A stretch of DNA of 7,847 nt from an uncultured Bacillota bacterium (GTDB taxonomy: Bacteria; Bacillota; Limnochordia; Limnochordales; ZCTH02-B6): the NCBI GenBank assembly GCA_937916565.1, contig CALFSR010000150.1, positions 1 through 7,847 on the forward strand. Direction: 5' to 3'. Positions 1-6,355 of this stretch are shown here, one piece after another (positions within the stretch are counted from its first letter, which is position 1; each line of letters begins with the position of its first letter). Under the pieces are notes generated by a model, which had not been told where the DNA came from, did no database searches, and saw nothing but the letters and a program-made list of their open reading frames with translations. Position numbers and translations under genes: made by a program.

Positions 1-678
1 TCCAAGGACGCCCGCCGCGGCCCGCTGGGCCCGGGTAAGCGGCGACGCCCGGCCGGACGTTGCCGCGGCTGCCATGTCCAATGCGGCGAACTTGGCGGCC
101 GCCACCGGCGTGATGTCCACCAGGACGTTGGCCCGCCGGGTGGCGAACAGGAGCAACTGCGCCTGGGGGCTCCTGCCCGCTTGCGCGAGGTCCAGCGCGG
201 CGTTGGCCACCAGTATGTGGGCGGGGTGGGCCAGCAGCCCGACGGGAAACACCGGATCGAAAACGAGAACGACGTCGGGCACCAGGTCGGTCCACAAGCG
301 CTTGAGCGCGCCTTGTACTCGGGCGGAATAGCCCTCATCCGCCGGGAATTCTTCGGGCATCAGGGCCTGGGGGCGCGCAAGCTCGAGCCACGGGGCGGCG
401 AGCGGCACGGGCCCCGGGCCGGCGACGGTGATGTGGCTGCCGGCCCGGGCCAGCATGCGCAAGGTGCCGCCCGCAAGCAGCTCGAGATCTTCCCAACGCC
501 CGACCGCTGCCAGCACCCGGCGGCCGCGCTGGAGCAGCCGGTTGCCCCGGGCGATGGCCAGCTGCGGCTGCCGGGGCAAAAGGGCGCGCTCTGCCGCCCG
601 GTAGGCCAGCCAGCCTGCGGCGGCCACGGCTCCGGCCGCCATCACCACGCCGCGCCCCCAGCGCCCGCCCCGCGCCAT
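1..678 (-). CDS. PIG-L/LmbE-like membrane-anchored protein with degenerate active site (partial, 3' end outside window)
   Basis: An open frame of 226 codons runs from an ATG at 678 to the left edge with no stop. A GGAGGG Shine-Dalgarno (about 686-691) lies 7 nt before the ATG, which fixes the start. Residues about 10-28 form a hydrophobic Ala/Val/Gly segment after an Arg-rich start, so an N-in membrane anchor is likely. Three blocks resemble PIG-L/LmbE zinc-dependent N-deacetylases: residues 55-73 (VLAAV..., ending LAGGTL) align with the family's first strand and HPDD motif; 134-162 (PDVVLVFDPV then HPAH) align with the PDVVFTHDP...HPDH block; 183-199 (ANVLVDIT...KFAAL) align with the NVFVDIT...K..AL block. 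The metal/catalytic HPDD is R61-W62-E63-D64 here, although H151 and H154 remain. The stretch between the first two blocks is only about 50 residues, shorter than is usual. Known for the family: removal of acetyl groups from N-acetyl sugars. Inferred here: deacetylase activity is probably lost, leaving a pseudoenzyme or binding protein. The similarity is read by eye. Confidence 0.75.
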   Translation of the reverse strand, partial: MARGGRWGRGVVMAAGAVAAAGWLAYRAAERALLPRQPQLAIARGNRLLQRGRRVLAAVGRWEDLELLAGGTLRMLARAGSHITVAGPGPVPLAAPWLELARPQALMPEEFPADEGYSARVQGALKRLWTDLVPDVVLVFDPVFPVGLLAHPAHILVANAALDLAQAGRSPQAQLLLFATRRANVLVDITPVAAAKFAALDMAAAATSGRASPLTRAQRAAAGVLG

Positions 679-683
679 GCCGT

Positions 684-692
684 CACCCTCCG
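684..692 (-). promoter_or_regulatory. Ribosome binding site of the PIG-L-like gene
   Basis: Read on the minus strand, GGAGGGTGA precedes the ATG at 678 with a normal spacing. It supports this start over the internal ATG at codon 13, which would lack the site and would remove part of the membrane segment. I see no convincing sigma-A promoter for this gene in the 679-849 gap. Confidence 0.6.
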
Positions 693-754
693 TTTCAGGT
701 CGCAGTCGATAGCCCATAGTTTGCCGCGGCGGTGTCCCCATGATGCGCTTCGGT

Positions 755-770
755 CCCTGGGCTACCAGGG
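755..770. repeat. Perfect 6-bp inverted repeat next to the -35 box
   Basis: CCCTGG (755-760) and CCAGGG (765-770) are perfect inverted arms around a 4-nt spacer. The right arm ends one base before the -35 hexamer of the metal-operon promoter (772-777). It could be a second operator or simply a hairpin in the leader of the divergent PIG-L-like transcript. No function is shown. Confidence 0.5.
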
Positions 771-771
771 A

Positions 772-800
772 TTGACGGTGCCTTGCGCCGGGTCTACAAT
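772..800 (+). promoter_or_regulatory. Sigma-A promoter of the cadC-cadA operon
   Basis: TTGACG (772-777) and TACAAT (795-800) each match the sigma-A consensus in 5 of 6 bases and are separated by exactly 17 bp. The expected transcription start is near 807, about 43 nt upstream of the cadC start codon. The start site falls inside the inverted-repeat operator, as expected for a promoter repressed by an ArsR/SmtB-family protein. Confidence 0.82.
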
Positions 801-826
801 ACAATTAAACGGTTGCTTAATTATAG
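799..826. promoter_or_regulatory. CadC/ArsR-family operator (imperfect palindrome over the transcription start)
   Basis: AATTAA (803-808) and TTAATT (817-822) are perfect inverted arms separated by 8 bp. Two more matching positions lie beyond one mismatch, so the ten-base half-sites agree at 8 positions around a centre at 812/813. This AT-only pattern stands out in a very GC-rich setting. Its size resembles the 12-2-12 operators of SmtB/CadC/ZiaR proteins. The palindrome touches the -10 box and covers the predicted start, so binding would block RNA polymerase. The likely ligand is the product of the next gene, giving autoregulation. Confidence 0.72.
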
Positions 827-849
827 GCCCGTTGTGAGGGGTGATCCCG

Positions 850-1221
850 ATGGCCGAAGCGACGGTGCAGCCTGGCGCCGACTACTGTGCGACGTACGAC
901 CCATCTTCGCCCGCGACCCGCGACGCGCTGCGGGAGCGGCTTTTGGACGTGGCCGGGCTGTCCGAGCTTTTTAAGGTGCTCAGCGATGAGACCCGCACCC
1001 GGATCCTGTACCTCTTGTCTTTGCAGGAGCTGTGCGTCTGCGACATCGCGGACGTGCTCGACATGAGCCTACCTGCCGTGTCCCATCACCTGCGGCTCCT
1101 CAAGGCCCACCGGCTCGTGAAATACCGGCGCGAAGGCAAGCAGGTTTACTACTCCCTGGACGACGACCACATCGTCGGCTTGATTTCCTTGGCGCAGGCC
1201 CACTACGCCGAGGGAAGGTAG
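850..1221 (+). CDS. cadC: CadC-type ArsR/SmtB-family metal-sensing repressor
   Basis: This 123-residue winged-helix repressor is predicted to bind the operator just upstream and leave it on binding Cd, Pb or Zn. The ATG at 850 is chosen because GAGGGGTG (836-843) sits 6 nt before it; a GTG at 841 in the same frame has no room for a ribosome binding site. The helix-turn-helix spans about residues 64-85 (CDIADVL...LPAVSHHLRLLK). Both classic metal sites are visible: the thiolate site on helix alpha-3 (C62 and C64 in ELCVCD, plus N-terminal C13) and the alpha-5 site D105-x-H107 ... H118-xx-E121, with the same spacing as in staphylococcal CadC. Unlike CadC, which has two N-terminal Cys, there is one. 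The gene is followed after 10 bp by the exporter gene and is surely co-transcribed with it. The family assignment is firm; metal preference is inferred. Confidence 0.94.
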   Translation: MAEATVQPGADYCATYDPSSPATRDALRERLLDVAGLSELFKVLSDETRTRILYLLSLQELCVCDIADVLDMSLPAVSHHLRLLKAHRLVKYRREGKQVYYSLDDDHIVGLISLAQAHYAEGR

Positions 1222-1225
1222 GTGG
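1220..1225 (+). promoter_or_regulatory. cadA ribosome binding site overlapping the cadC stop
   Basis: AGGTGG overlaps the TAG stop of the sensor gene (1219-1221) and lies 6 nt before the cadA ATG. This suggests translational coupling of pump to sensor and supports the ATG at 1232. Confidence 0.65.
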
Positions 1226-1231
1226 CGCTGC

Positions 1232-3433
1232 ATGGCAGCCACACGCGAGGGGAGCCATGCTCCCGAACGCCGGTACATCCTGGAAGGACTGGACTGCGCC
1301 GCCTGCGCGGCCAAAATCGAGCACGCGGTGGCCCGGGAAACCGGCTTGAGCGGCGTCGGGGTCGACTTTGCCACCCGGTCGATGTACATTTCTCCCGAGC
1401 ACGCGGAGGCCGTCCAGCGGGTCATCGACCGCGTCGAGCCTGGCGTGCGCCTGGTGGAGGCGCAGCCCCCGGGAACGGCCACGCAGGGCCACGACGGCGC
1501 CGACGGCCATGGGTCCACGCCGGGCTACGACGGCGCCCGGGGCCGCGACCAGACGCACGCTCACCAGGCCGCGATCGGCCGGCGCCGCCTGGTCGCCATC
1601 ATCGTCGCCGCCGCGCTCATGGTCGCGGGCACCATATTTCACGACGCCCTGCACGGGACGCCGTGGTCGTGGGCGGAGTACCTGGTGTTCTTGAGCGCTT
1701 ACGCCTTGGTCGGGAGCGGGGTCGTCGGGGCGGCGCTGCGGAACGCCCGCCGCGGGCAGTTTTTCGATGAGAACTTTCTCATGACCATCGCCACCGCCGG
1801 AGCCATCGCCATCCATGAGCTGCCGGAAGCCGTGGGCGTCATGCTGTTTTACTCCATCGGAGAGGCCGTGCAGGACGCGGCCGTAAACCGCTCGCGGCGC
1901 TCCATCCAGGCTCTCCTCGACGTGCGGCCGGATGCGGCCTACGTCGAGCGCGGCGGAAAGCTGCACAAGGTTTCCCCGGGCGCCGTAAAGGTCGGCGAGG
2001 AAGTCGTCGTCCGGCCGGGCGAGAAGATTCCCTTAGACGGCGAAGTCGTTCGCGGCGAAGCGTGGGTTGACACCTCGGCACTGACGGGCGAACCGGTGCC
2101 CCGCAGGGCGGCGCCCGGTGCGCAGGTGCTCGCGGGCATGGTGAACACCGACGGCCTATTGACCGTGCGGGTCACAAAGCCCTATAGCCAATCGTCGGCG
2201 GCCAAGATTTTGGCTTTGGTGGAGCGGGCTTCCGCCCGCAAGGCGCCGACGGAGAAATTCATCACCACGTTCGCCCGCTACTACACGCCCGCGGTCGTGG
2301 CGGCCGCGGCGGCGGTCGCGGTATTGCCGCCGCTGCTCGTTCCGGGCGCGAGCAGCTCGGATTGGCTCTACCGGGCGCTGGTGATACTCGTCATTTCTTG
2401 CCCGTGCGCCTTGGTGTTGTCCATTCCCCTGGGATATTTCGGCGGCATCGGCGGGGCGTCGCGCCGGGGCATCCTGGTGAAAGGCGCGAACTACCTGGAT
2501 GCCCTCACGCAGCTGCACACGGTGGCGCTGGACAAGACGGGCACCTTGACCCGGGGCGTGTTCCGCGTCGGTCGGGTCACGACCCTCGAGGGCGCCTCGG
2601 CCGGCGAGGTGCTCCACTATGCCGCCCATGCCGAGCACTTTTCCCACCATCCCATCGCGGCGTCCATCCGCGACGCCTACGGCTTGCCGACCGACGCCGC
2701 CCGTATCGGCACGGTGGCCGAAATCGCCGGGCACGGCGTCATCGCCGAAGTGGACGGCCGGCGGGTGGTGGCCGGCAACGACCGCCTCCTGCACCGGGAA
2801 GGCGTCCCCCACAGCGACTGCAGCGCTGACGGCACCACCGTCAACGTGGCGGTCGACGGGACGCTGGTGGGGCGTCTGTACGTCGGCGACGAGGTCAAGC
2901 CCGACGCGGCCCAGGCCATCGGGGCCCTTAAGGCCCTCGGCGTTGCCCGCGTTGTCCTGCTGACGGGCGATGAGGAAACCGCGGCTCGCTCGGTGGCGGA
3001 AGTGGTCGGGATTGAGGAAGTAGCCGCGGGGCTTTTGCCCGAGGATAAGGTGCAGGTGTTGGAAGGGCTGGCCCGGGAGGCTCACGCCGCGGGCGGCAAG
3101 ATCGCCTTTGTGGGCGACGGCATCAACGACGCTCCGGTCTTGACCCGGGCCGACGTCGGCATCGCCATGGGTGCCCTCGGCTCCGACGCCGCCATCGAAG
3201 CGGCCGACGTCGTCATTATGGACGACCAGCCGTCCCGCATCGGCGAGGCCATCGCGGTGGCCCGCCGCACCCGCCGCATCGTGACCGAGAACATCGCGTT
3301 CAGCCTGGCCGTCAAGGGGCTTTTCATCGCCCTGGGGGCGGTGGGCGTGGCGACGATGTGGGAGGCCGTCTTCGCCGACGTAGGAGTTTCGCTGCTGGCC
3401 CTTCTCAACGCGACGCGTGCCCTCCGGACGTAG
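1232..3433 (+). CDS. cadA: Zn2+/Cd2+/Pb2+-exporting P1B-type ATPase
   Basis: This 733-residue heavy-metal pump of the inner membrane exports divalent soft metals at the cost of ATP. In order: one heavy-metal-associated domain with DCAAC (C22, C25) at about 15-77; a His/Asp/Gly-rich linker (about 86-112); membrane helices near 118-136, 148-170 and a pair in 180-215; actuator TGE (285-287); helix near 351-370; helix with the metal-site CPC (390-392); phosphorylation motif DKTGTLT with D434; nucleotide-domain HP pair H473-P474 and GHG (500-502); hinge GDGIND (628-633); final two helices. K695 and D716 in the last helices correspond to the Lys/Asp pair of the ZntA (P1B-2) subgroup, which argues for Zn/Cd/Pb and against Cu. 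All catalytic residues are present, so it should be active. It is the second gene of the sensor-pump operon and is controlled by the operator at 799-826. Confidence 0.97.
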   Translation: MAATREGSHAPERRYILEGLDCAACAAKIEHAVARETGLSGVGVDFATRSMYISPEHAEAVQRVIDRVEPGVRLVEAQPPGTATQGHDGADGHGSTPGYDGARGRDQTHAHQAAIGRRRLVAIIVAAALMVAGTIFHDALHGTPWSWAEYLVFLSAYALVGSGVVGAALRNARRGQFFDENFLMTIATAGAIAIHELPEAVGVMLFYSIGEAVQDAAVNRSRRSIQALLDVRPDAAYVERGGKLHKVSPGAVKVGEEVVVRPGEKIPLDGEVVRGEAWVDTSALTGEPVPRRAAPGAQVLAGMVNTDGLLTVRVTKPYSQSSAAKILALVERASARKAPTEKFITTFARYYTPAVVAAAAAVAVLPPLLVPGASSSDWLYRALVILVISCPCALVLSIPLGYFGGIGGASRRGILVKGANYLDALTQLHTVALDKTGTLTRGVFRVGRVTTLEGASAGEVLHYAAHAEHFSHHPIAASIRDAYGLPTDAARIGTVAEIAGHGVIAEVDGRRVVAGNDRLLHREGVPHSDCSADGTTVNVAVDGTLVGRLYVGDEVKPDAAQAIGALKALGVARVVLLTGDEETAARSVAEVVGIEEVAAGLLPEDKVQVLEGLAREAHAAGGKIAFVGDGINDAPVLTRADVGIAMGALGSDAAIEAADVVIMDDQPSRIGEAIAVARRTRRIVTENIAFSLAVKGLFIALGAVGVATMWEAVFADVGVSLLALLNATRALRT

Positions 3434-3510
3434 CCCGGGGAACACAAGGTCCCGCCGGGGTCCAGAGGGCACGCAGCCGCTGCGGAGGAAATCCAGTGAC
3501 ACGCCGACCG

Positions 3511-3543
3511 GCCGGCGACGCCTAAGCGGGCGCCGGCTAGCCG
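3511..3543. terminator. GC-rich inverted repeats between convergent genes (possible terminator)
   Basis: GCCGGCG (3511-3517) and CGCCGGC (3531-3537) can form a 7-bp stem, and CGGCTAGCCG (3534-3543) is a perfect palindrome overlapping the right arm. The position between the converging ends of cadA and nrdJ fits a bidirectional terminator, but neither strand shows a T-run after the stem. The rest of 3434-3553 holds no gene. Confidence 0.3.
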
Positions 3544-3553
3544 ACCGGAGCGC

Positions 3554-6217
3554 CTAGCAGGTGCTGTGCCCGCAGTTGCGGCAATAGCCGCAGCCTTCGG
3601 CTTTGACGTACGAGAAAGTCCCGCACGCCGGGCACAAGTCGGCCGTCGACGTCACCGCCCCGTTCTCGGGACCGTGGTGCGCAGCCGGATTCCCGCTGCC
3701 CGCGGCCGGCCAGGACGAAAGCGCCGTCTCATGGGAGGCGGCGTTCTCGTGTTCGGAGGCGGCCGCGACGCCGTACTTGCGATGCAGGTACCGTTCGAGC
3801 GCCTTGGCCAGGGCGTCGGGCAGCGACAGGACCTTGTTGGGCCCAAAGCCAAAGGGCTGGGCGCCGCCGATGCCCCGCAGCTGCTCCACCACGAGGGCCA
3901 GCTTCTTGGTGTTGGGCACCGGGCTCGGCGTGCGCAGGTACAAGGAGATGAGCCGGCCCATGGCTTCGGAGTCGGCCGTCACGTCCATACCGCCCTTGCC
4001 CAGCACGATGATGGCCTCAAAGGGCTCGCCGTCTTTCTCGTTGATGGTGATGCGGGCGGTGCCCACCATCGTCTTTTGGCGGAAGGTGAAGCCCGCCACT
4101 TCTTCGGGCACTTCGCCGATGGTCTGGGACGCATCCCGCATGGCCGCCATGGTGCCGTTGCCGTTCACAGGGGCGGGAGCGGGGGCCGGAGTTGCCGCGG
4201 CCGGCGCCGCGTCCTTGGACACGGGGGTTTCCTCCTTGCGGGAAAGCACCTGCTCGTCCCGGGACTTGTCGCGGTAGATGGTGACGCCCTTGCAGCCGAG
4301 CTGGCGCGCCAAGGCGTACAGCTGCTCCACCTGCTCCACGGTCCAGTCGGACGGGCAGTTGGTCGTCTTGCTGATGCTCGAGTCGACCCAGCGCTGAATC
4401 GCGGCCTGCACCCGCACGTGCTCTTCGGGCGCGAGCTCAAGCGCTGTCACAAAGTAGCTGGGCAAATTTTCAAGCTTGGGTTCGACCTCGGGATGCGCGT
4501 CGAACCACTCCTGCACGATGGCCTCGTTGACTTCCTTTTTGCCGAGGCGGCCCATGCGCCAGTAGCTCCACTGGTAGTACGGCTCGATGCCGGTGGAGGT
4601 GCCGACCATGGTGCCCGTCGTGCCCGTGGGCGCCTGCGTGAGCAGCGTCGCGTTGCGGATGCCTTTCTCCCGCACGGCCTGCCGCACTTCGTCGGGCATC
4701 GCCTGCATGAAGCCCGACTGCAGGAACTTGTCCGCGTCGAACATGGGGAAGGCGCCCTTTTCCGCCGCGATCTCCGCCGAGCTCAAGTACGCCTCCGTGG
4801 CGATGGTGCGGTAGACCTGATCGATGATCTCCAGCGACTCGGGCGACCCGTAGCGGACCCCCAGCTTGATGAGCATCTCCGCCAGGCCCATGGTGCCCAT
4901 GCCGACGCGGCGCTCGGCCTTTTGCACCTCGGCGTTTTGCTTAAAGAAGTACGGCGTGATGTCGATGATGTTGTCCAAGAACCGCACGCCAAGGCGCGCC
5001 GCACGCCGCAGGTCGTCCCATAGGATCTCGCCGTTTTCCACGAACCGGCTCAAATTGATGTGGCCGAGGTTGCACACGCCCCAGGCCGGCAAAAACTGCT
5101 CGCCGCACGGGTTGGTGGCGATCAGGTCGTGGAAATACCATGTGTTGGACATGCGGTTGGAGTAGTCCATGCGGACGATGCCCGGCTCCGCCGAAGCCCA
5201 GGCGGACTCGACGATCATGCGCCACAGCTCCCGGGCGCGCACCGTCTGGTACACCCGCACCGGGTAGCCCTTTTCCTGCCACCGGCGCAAGTTGCCGTCC
5301 CATTCGCGGTCGTAGATCTCCTTGCCGACAGCCTCGTAGTCGGGGAAGACGAGGTTCCAGTCTTCGTCGTTGTCCAGCGCCTTTTCAAAGTCGTCGGTGA
5401 GGCCGACCGACACGTTGGCGTTGGTGAGGACGCCAAAGTCCCGCTTGGCGTTGATGAACTCGATGACGTCCGGGTGCCAGACGTTGAGGATGAGCATGAG
5501 CGCGCCGCGCCGGGAGCCGCCCTGCTCCACCAGGCCTGTGGCGGTGGAAAACAGCTGGCCCCAGCTGACGGAACCCGAGCTCTTGCCGTTGACGCCCTGC
5601 ACGTACGCAAGGCGCGGCCGCAAGGTGGACAGGTTGATGCCCACGCCGCCGCCCCGGGCCATAATCTCCACCATGTTGCGCAGCGTGTCCATGATGGCCC
5701 GCCGGCTGTCGTTGCCGTGGGACGGGTCATCGGGGCGGACGGGGATGACGTAGCAGTTGTAGGCCGTCAGGTGCTGGCCCGTGCCCAGCATCGCGTTGAT
5801 GCGGCCGCCCGGGACGAACCGCCAGTCCTGCAGCAGCCAGCGGAACTCCTTTTCGAGCTCTCTGCGGCGCGGCTTGGGCTCGACCTCCACGATGGCCCGC
5901 GCCATGCGGTCCCACATGTCCTCGGGCCGCGTTTCCAGGGGCCGGTCGATGCGGGCGCGCTTTTGCGTAAACAGCTCGCCGGAGCGCAGGCGCACGGTGA
6001 TGTCGTCGCCGTCCACCGCCTCGACGACGCCGACTTCCTTTTGCGGGTACTTGGGGTGCTCCTTGGTCATGACGACCACGGTGTCGCCGACGGTGATATC
6101 GGCGCGGGAGCCCTTTTGTGCATAACGATCCAAAAAAATCAGTTCCTGAAGCTCGCTCCAGCGATAGCGGCGGCCACCGTCCTGCGCCGGCACCGTCCGG
6201 CTGGGTTCATGGGCCAT
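3554..6217 (-). CDS. nrdJ: Adenosylcobalamin-dependent (class II) ribonucleoside-diphosphate reductase
   Basis: This 887-residue cytosolic enzyme reduces ribonucleotides to deoxyribonucleotides using a B12-generated thiyl radical. AGGAGG (6225-6230) lies 7 nt before the ATG at 6217. Visible: the start of the catalytic domain (about 95 on); redox Cys C155 (in AYNCYV) and its partner C382 (in VCNLG); the radical loop NPCGE with N369, C371 and E373; phosphate-binding APTGT...GIEP (529-545); an Ala/Pro linker (about 661-688); a TSCPD-like C-terminal domain (about 705-812); and a Cys-rich tail with C862, C865, C876, C879, C882 and terminal C887, likely a zinc finger and shuttle thiols. Residues about 36-93 are an extra beta-rich, SH3/KOW-like segment inserted between FLDRYAQK and PEDMW. 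No intein is seen. The gene is single, faces cadA tail to tail, and has an NrdR-type operator in its promoter. Confidence 0.98.
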   Translation of the reverse strand: MAHEPSRTVPAQDGGRRYRWSELQELIFLDRYAQKGSRADITVGDTVVVMTKEHPKYPQKEVGVVEAVDGDDITVRLRSGELFTQKRARIDRPLETRPEDMWDRMARAIVEVEPKPRRRELEKEFRWLLQDWRFVPGGRINAMLGTGQHLTAYNCYVIPVRPDDPSHGNDSRRAIMDTLRNMVEIMARGGGVGINLSTLRPRLAYVQGVNGKSSGSVSWGQLFSTATGLVEQGGSRRGALMLILNVWHPDVIEFINAKRDFGVLTNANVSVGLTDDFEKALDNDEDWNLVFPDYEAVGKEIYDREWDGNLRRWQEKGYPVRVYQTVRARELWRMIVESAWASAEPGIVRMDYSNRMSNTWYFHDLIATNPCGEQFLPAWGVCNLGHINLSRFVENGEILWDDLRRAARLGVRFLDNIIDITPYFFKQNAEVQKAERRVGMGTMGLAEMLIKLGVRYGSPESLEIIDQVYRTIATEAYLSSAEIAAEKGAFPMFDADKFLQSGFMQAMPDEVRQAVREKGIRNATLLTQAPTGTTGTMVGTSTGIEPYYQWSYWRMGRLGKKEVNEAIVQEWFDAHPEVEPKLENLPSYFVTALELAPEEHVRVQAAIQRWVDSSISKTTNCPSDWTVEQVEQLYALARQLGCKGVTIYRDKSRDEQVLSRKEETPVSKDAAPAAATPAPAPAPVNGNGTMAAMRDASQTIGEVPEEVAGFTFRQKTMVGTARITINEKDGEPFEAIIVLGKGGMDVTADSEAMGRLISLYLRTPSPVPNTKKLALVVEQLRGIGGAQPFGFGPNKVLSLPDALAKALERYLHRKYGVAAASEHENAASHETALSSWPAAGSGNPAAHHGPENGAVTSTADLCPACGTFSYVKAEGCGYCRNCGHSTC

Positions 6218-6224
6218 TCCCGAG

Positions 6225-6230
6225 CCTCCT
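6225..6230 (-). promoter_or_regulatory. nrdJ ribosome binding site
   Basis: On the minus strand AGGAGG is 7 nt from the ATG at 6217. The mRNA leader is about 80 nt if the promoter below is right. It holds two weak hairpins: CTCGA/TCGAG (6264-6268 with 6275-6279) and GGTG/CACC (6240-6243 with 6250-6253). It is too short for a cobalamin riboswitch. Confidence 0.7.
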
Positions 6231-6280
6231 TGCCTAGGGGGTGATATGACACCACCGATTGTGCTCGATGCGACTCGAGA

Positions 6281-6296
6281 CCACTACATATAGTAG
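6281..6296. promoter_or_regulatory. NrdR box, promoter-distal (over the transcription start)
   Basis: The core CTACATATAG (6284-6293) matches the published NrdR-box core CwAtATaTwG at 9 of 10 positions, including every strongly conserved base. It overlaps the predicted nrdJ start site. NrdR is a zinc-finger/ATP-cone repressor of ribonucleotide reductase genes; its gene is not in this window. Confidence 0.75.
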
Positions 6297-6303
6297 CCTG
6301 GAA

Positions 6304-6332
6304 ATTATAGCGCACAAAATGTAGGAGGTCGA
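6304..6332 (-). promoter_or_regulatory. Sigma-A promoter of nrdJ
   Basis: Read on the minus strand, the -35 is TCGACC (6332-6327, 4 of 6 to consensus) and the -10 is a perfect TATAAT (6309-6304), with a 17-bp spacer. The start is predicted near 6297, about 80 nt before the ATG. The two NrdR-box-like sites flank the -10 box, one in the spacer and one over the start. Confidence 0.75.
6312..6327. promoter_or_regulatory. NrdR box, promoter-proximal (in the -35/-10 spacer)
   Basis: The core CAAAATGTAG (6315-6324) keeps all strongly conserved positions of CwAtATaTwG, with two changes at weak positions. It begins exactly 31 bp from the other box core, the phasing (about three helical turns) known for paired NrdR boxes. 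The pairing makes both calls much stronger than either alone. Confidence 0.7.
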
Positions 6333-6355
6333 GGGGGAATATGGCCGGGAAACGC

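Noticed and set aside
181..837. Plus-strand open frame of 218 codons
   Set aside because: It is opposite the PIG-L-like gene, has no recognisable motif, is rich in Arg/Pro/Gly/His as shadow frames are, and runs through the cadC promoter and operator.
841..849. Earlier GTG start for cadC at 841
   Set aside because: The GAGGG preceding it is directly adjacent, leaving no spacing, whereas GAGGGGTG is well placed for the ATG at 850.
1232..3433. Copper-exporting ATPase as an alternative identity for the pump
   Set aside because: The K695/D716 pair, the DCAAC metal-binding loop, and the CadC-type sensor next door indicate the Zn/Cd/Pb subgroup. Copper-type signatures in the last helices are absent.
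2156..3502. Long minus-strand open frame (448 codons) opposite cadA, and another at 1100-1966
   Set aside because: Both are antisense to an ATPase with all motifs intact. Their translations are low-complexity and match no family I know.
3566..5023. Plus-strand open frames opposite nrdJ (485 codons, and 394 codons at 5060-6244)
   Set aside because: These are high-GC shadow frames of nrdJ with His/Arg/Gly-rich translations and no supporting ribosome binding site.
3554..6217. Intein inside nrdJ, which is a frequent intein host
   Set aside because: Catalytic motifs are continuous (NPCGE, CNLG, APTGT). The extra length is accounted for by the N-terminal insertion, Ala/Pro linker and C-terminal domain.
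6218..6297. Possible cobalamin riboswitch before the B12-dependent reductase
   Set aside because: The predicted leader is only about 80 nt and shows no B12-box-like or multi-helix structure, only two 4-5 bp hairpins.
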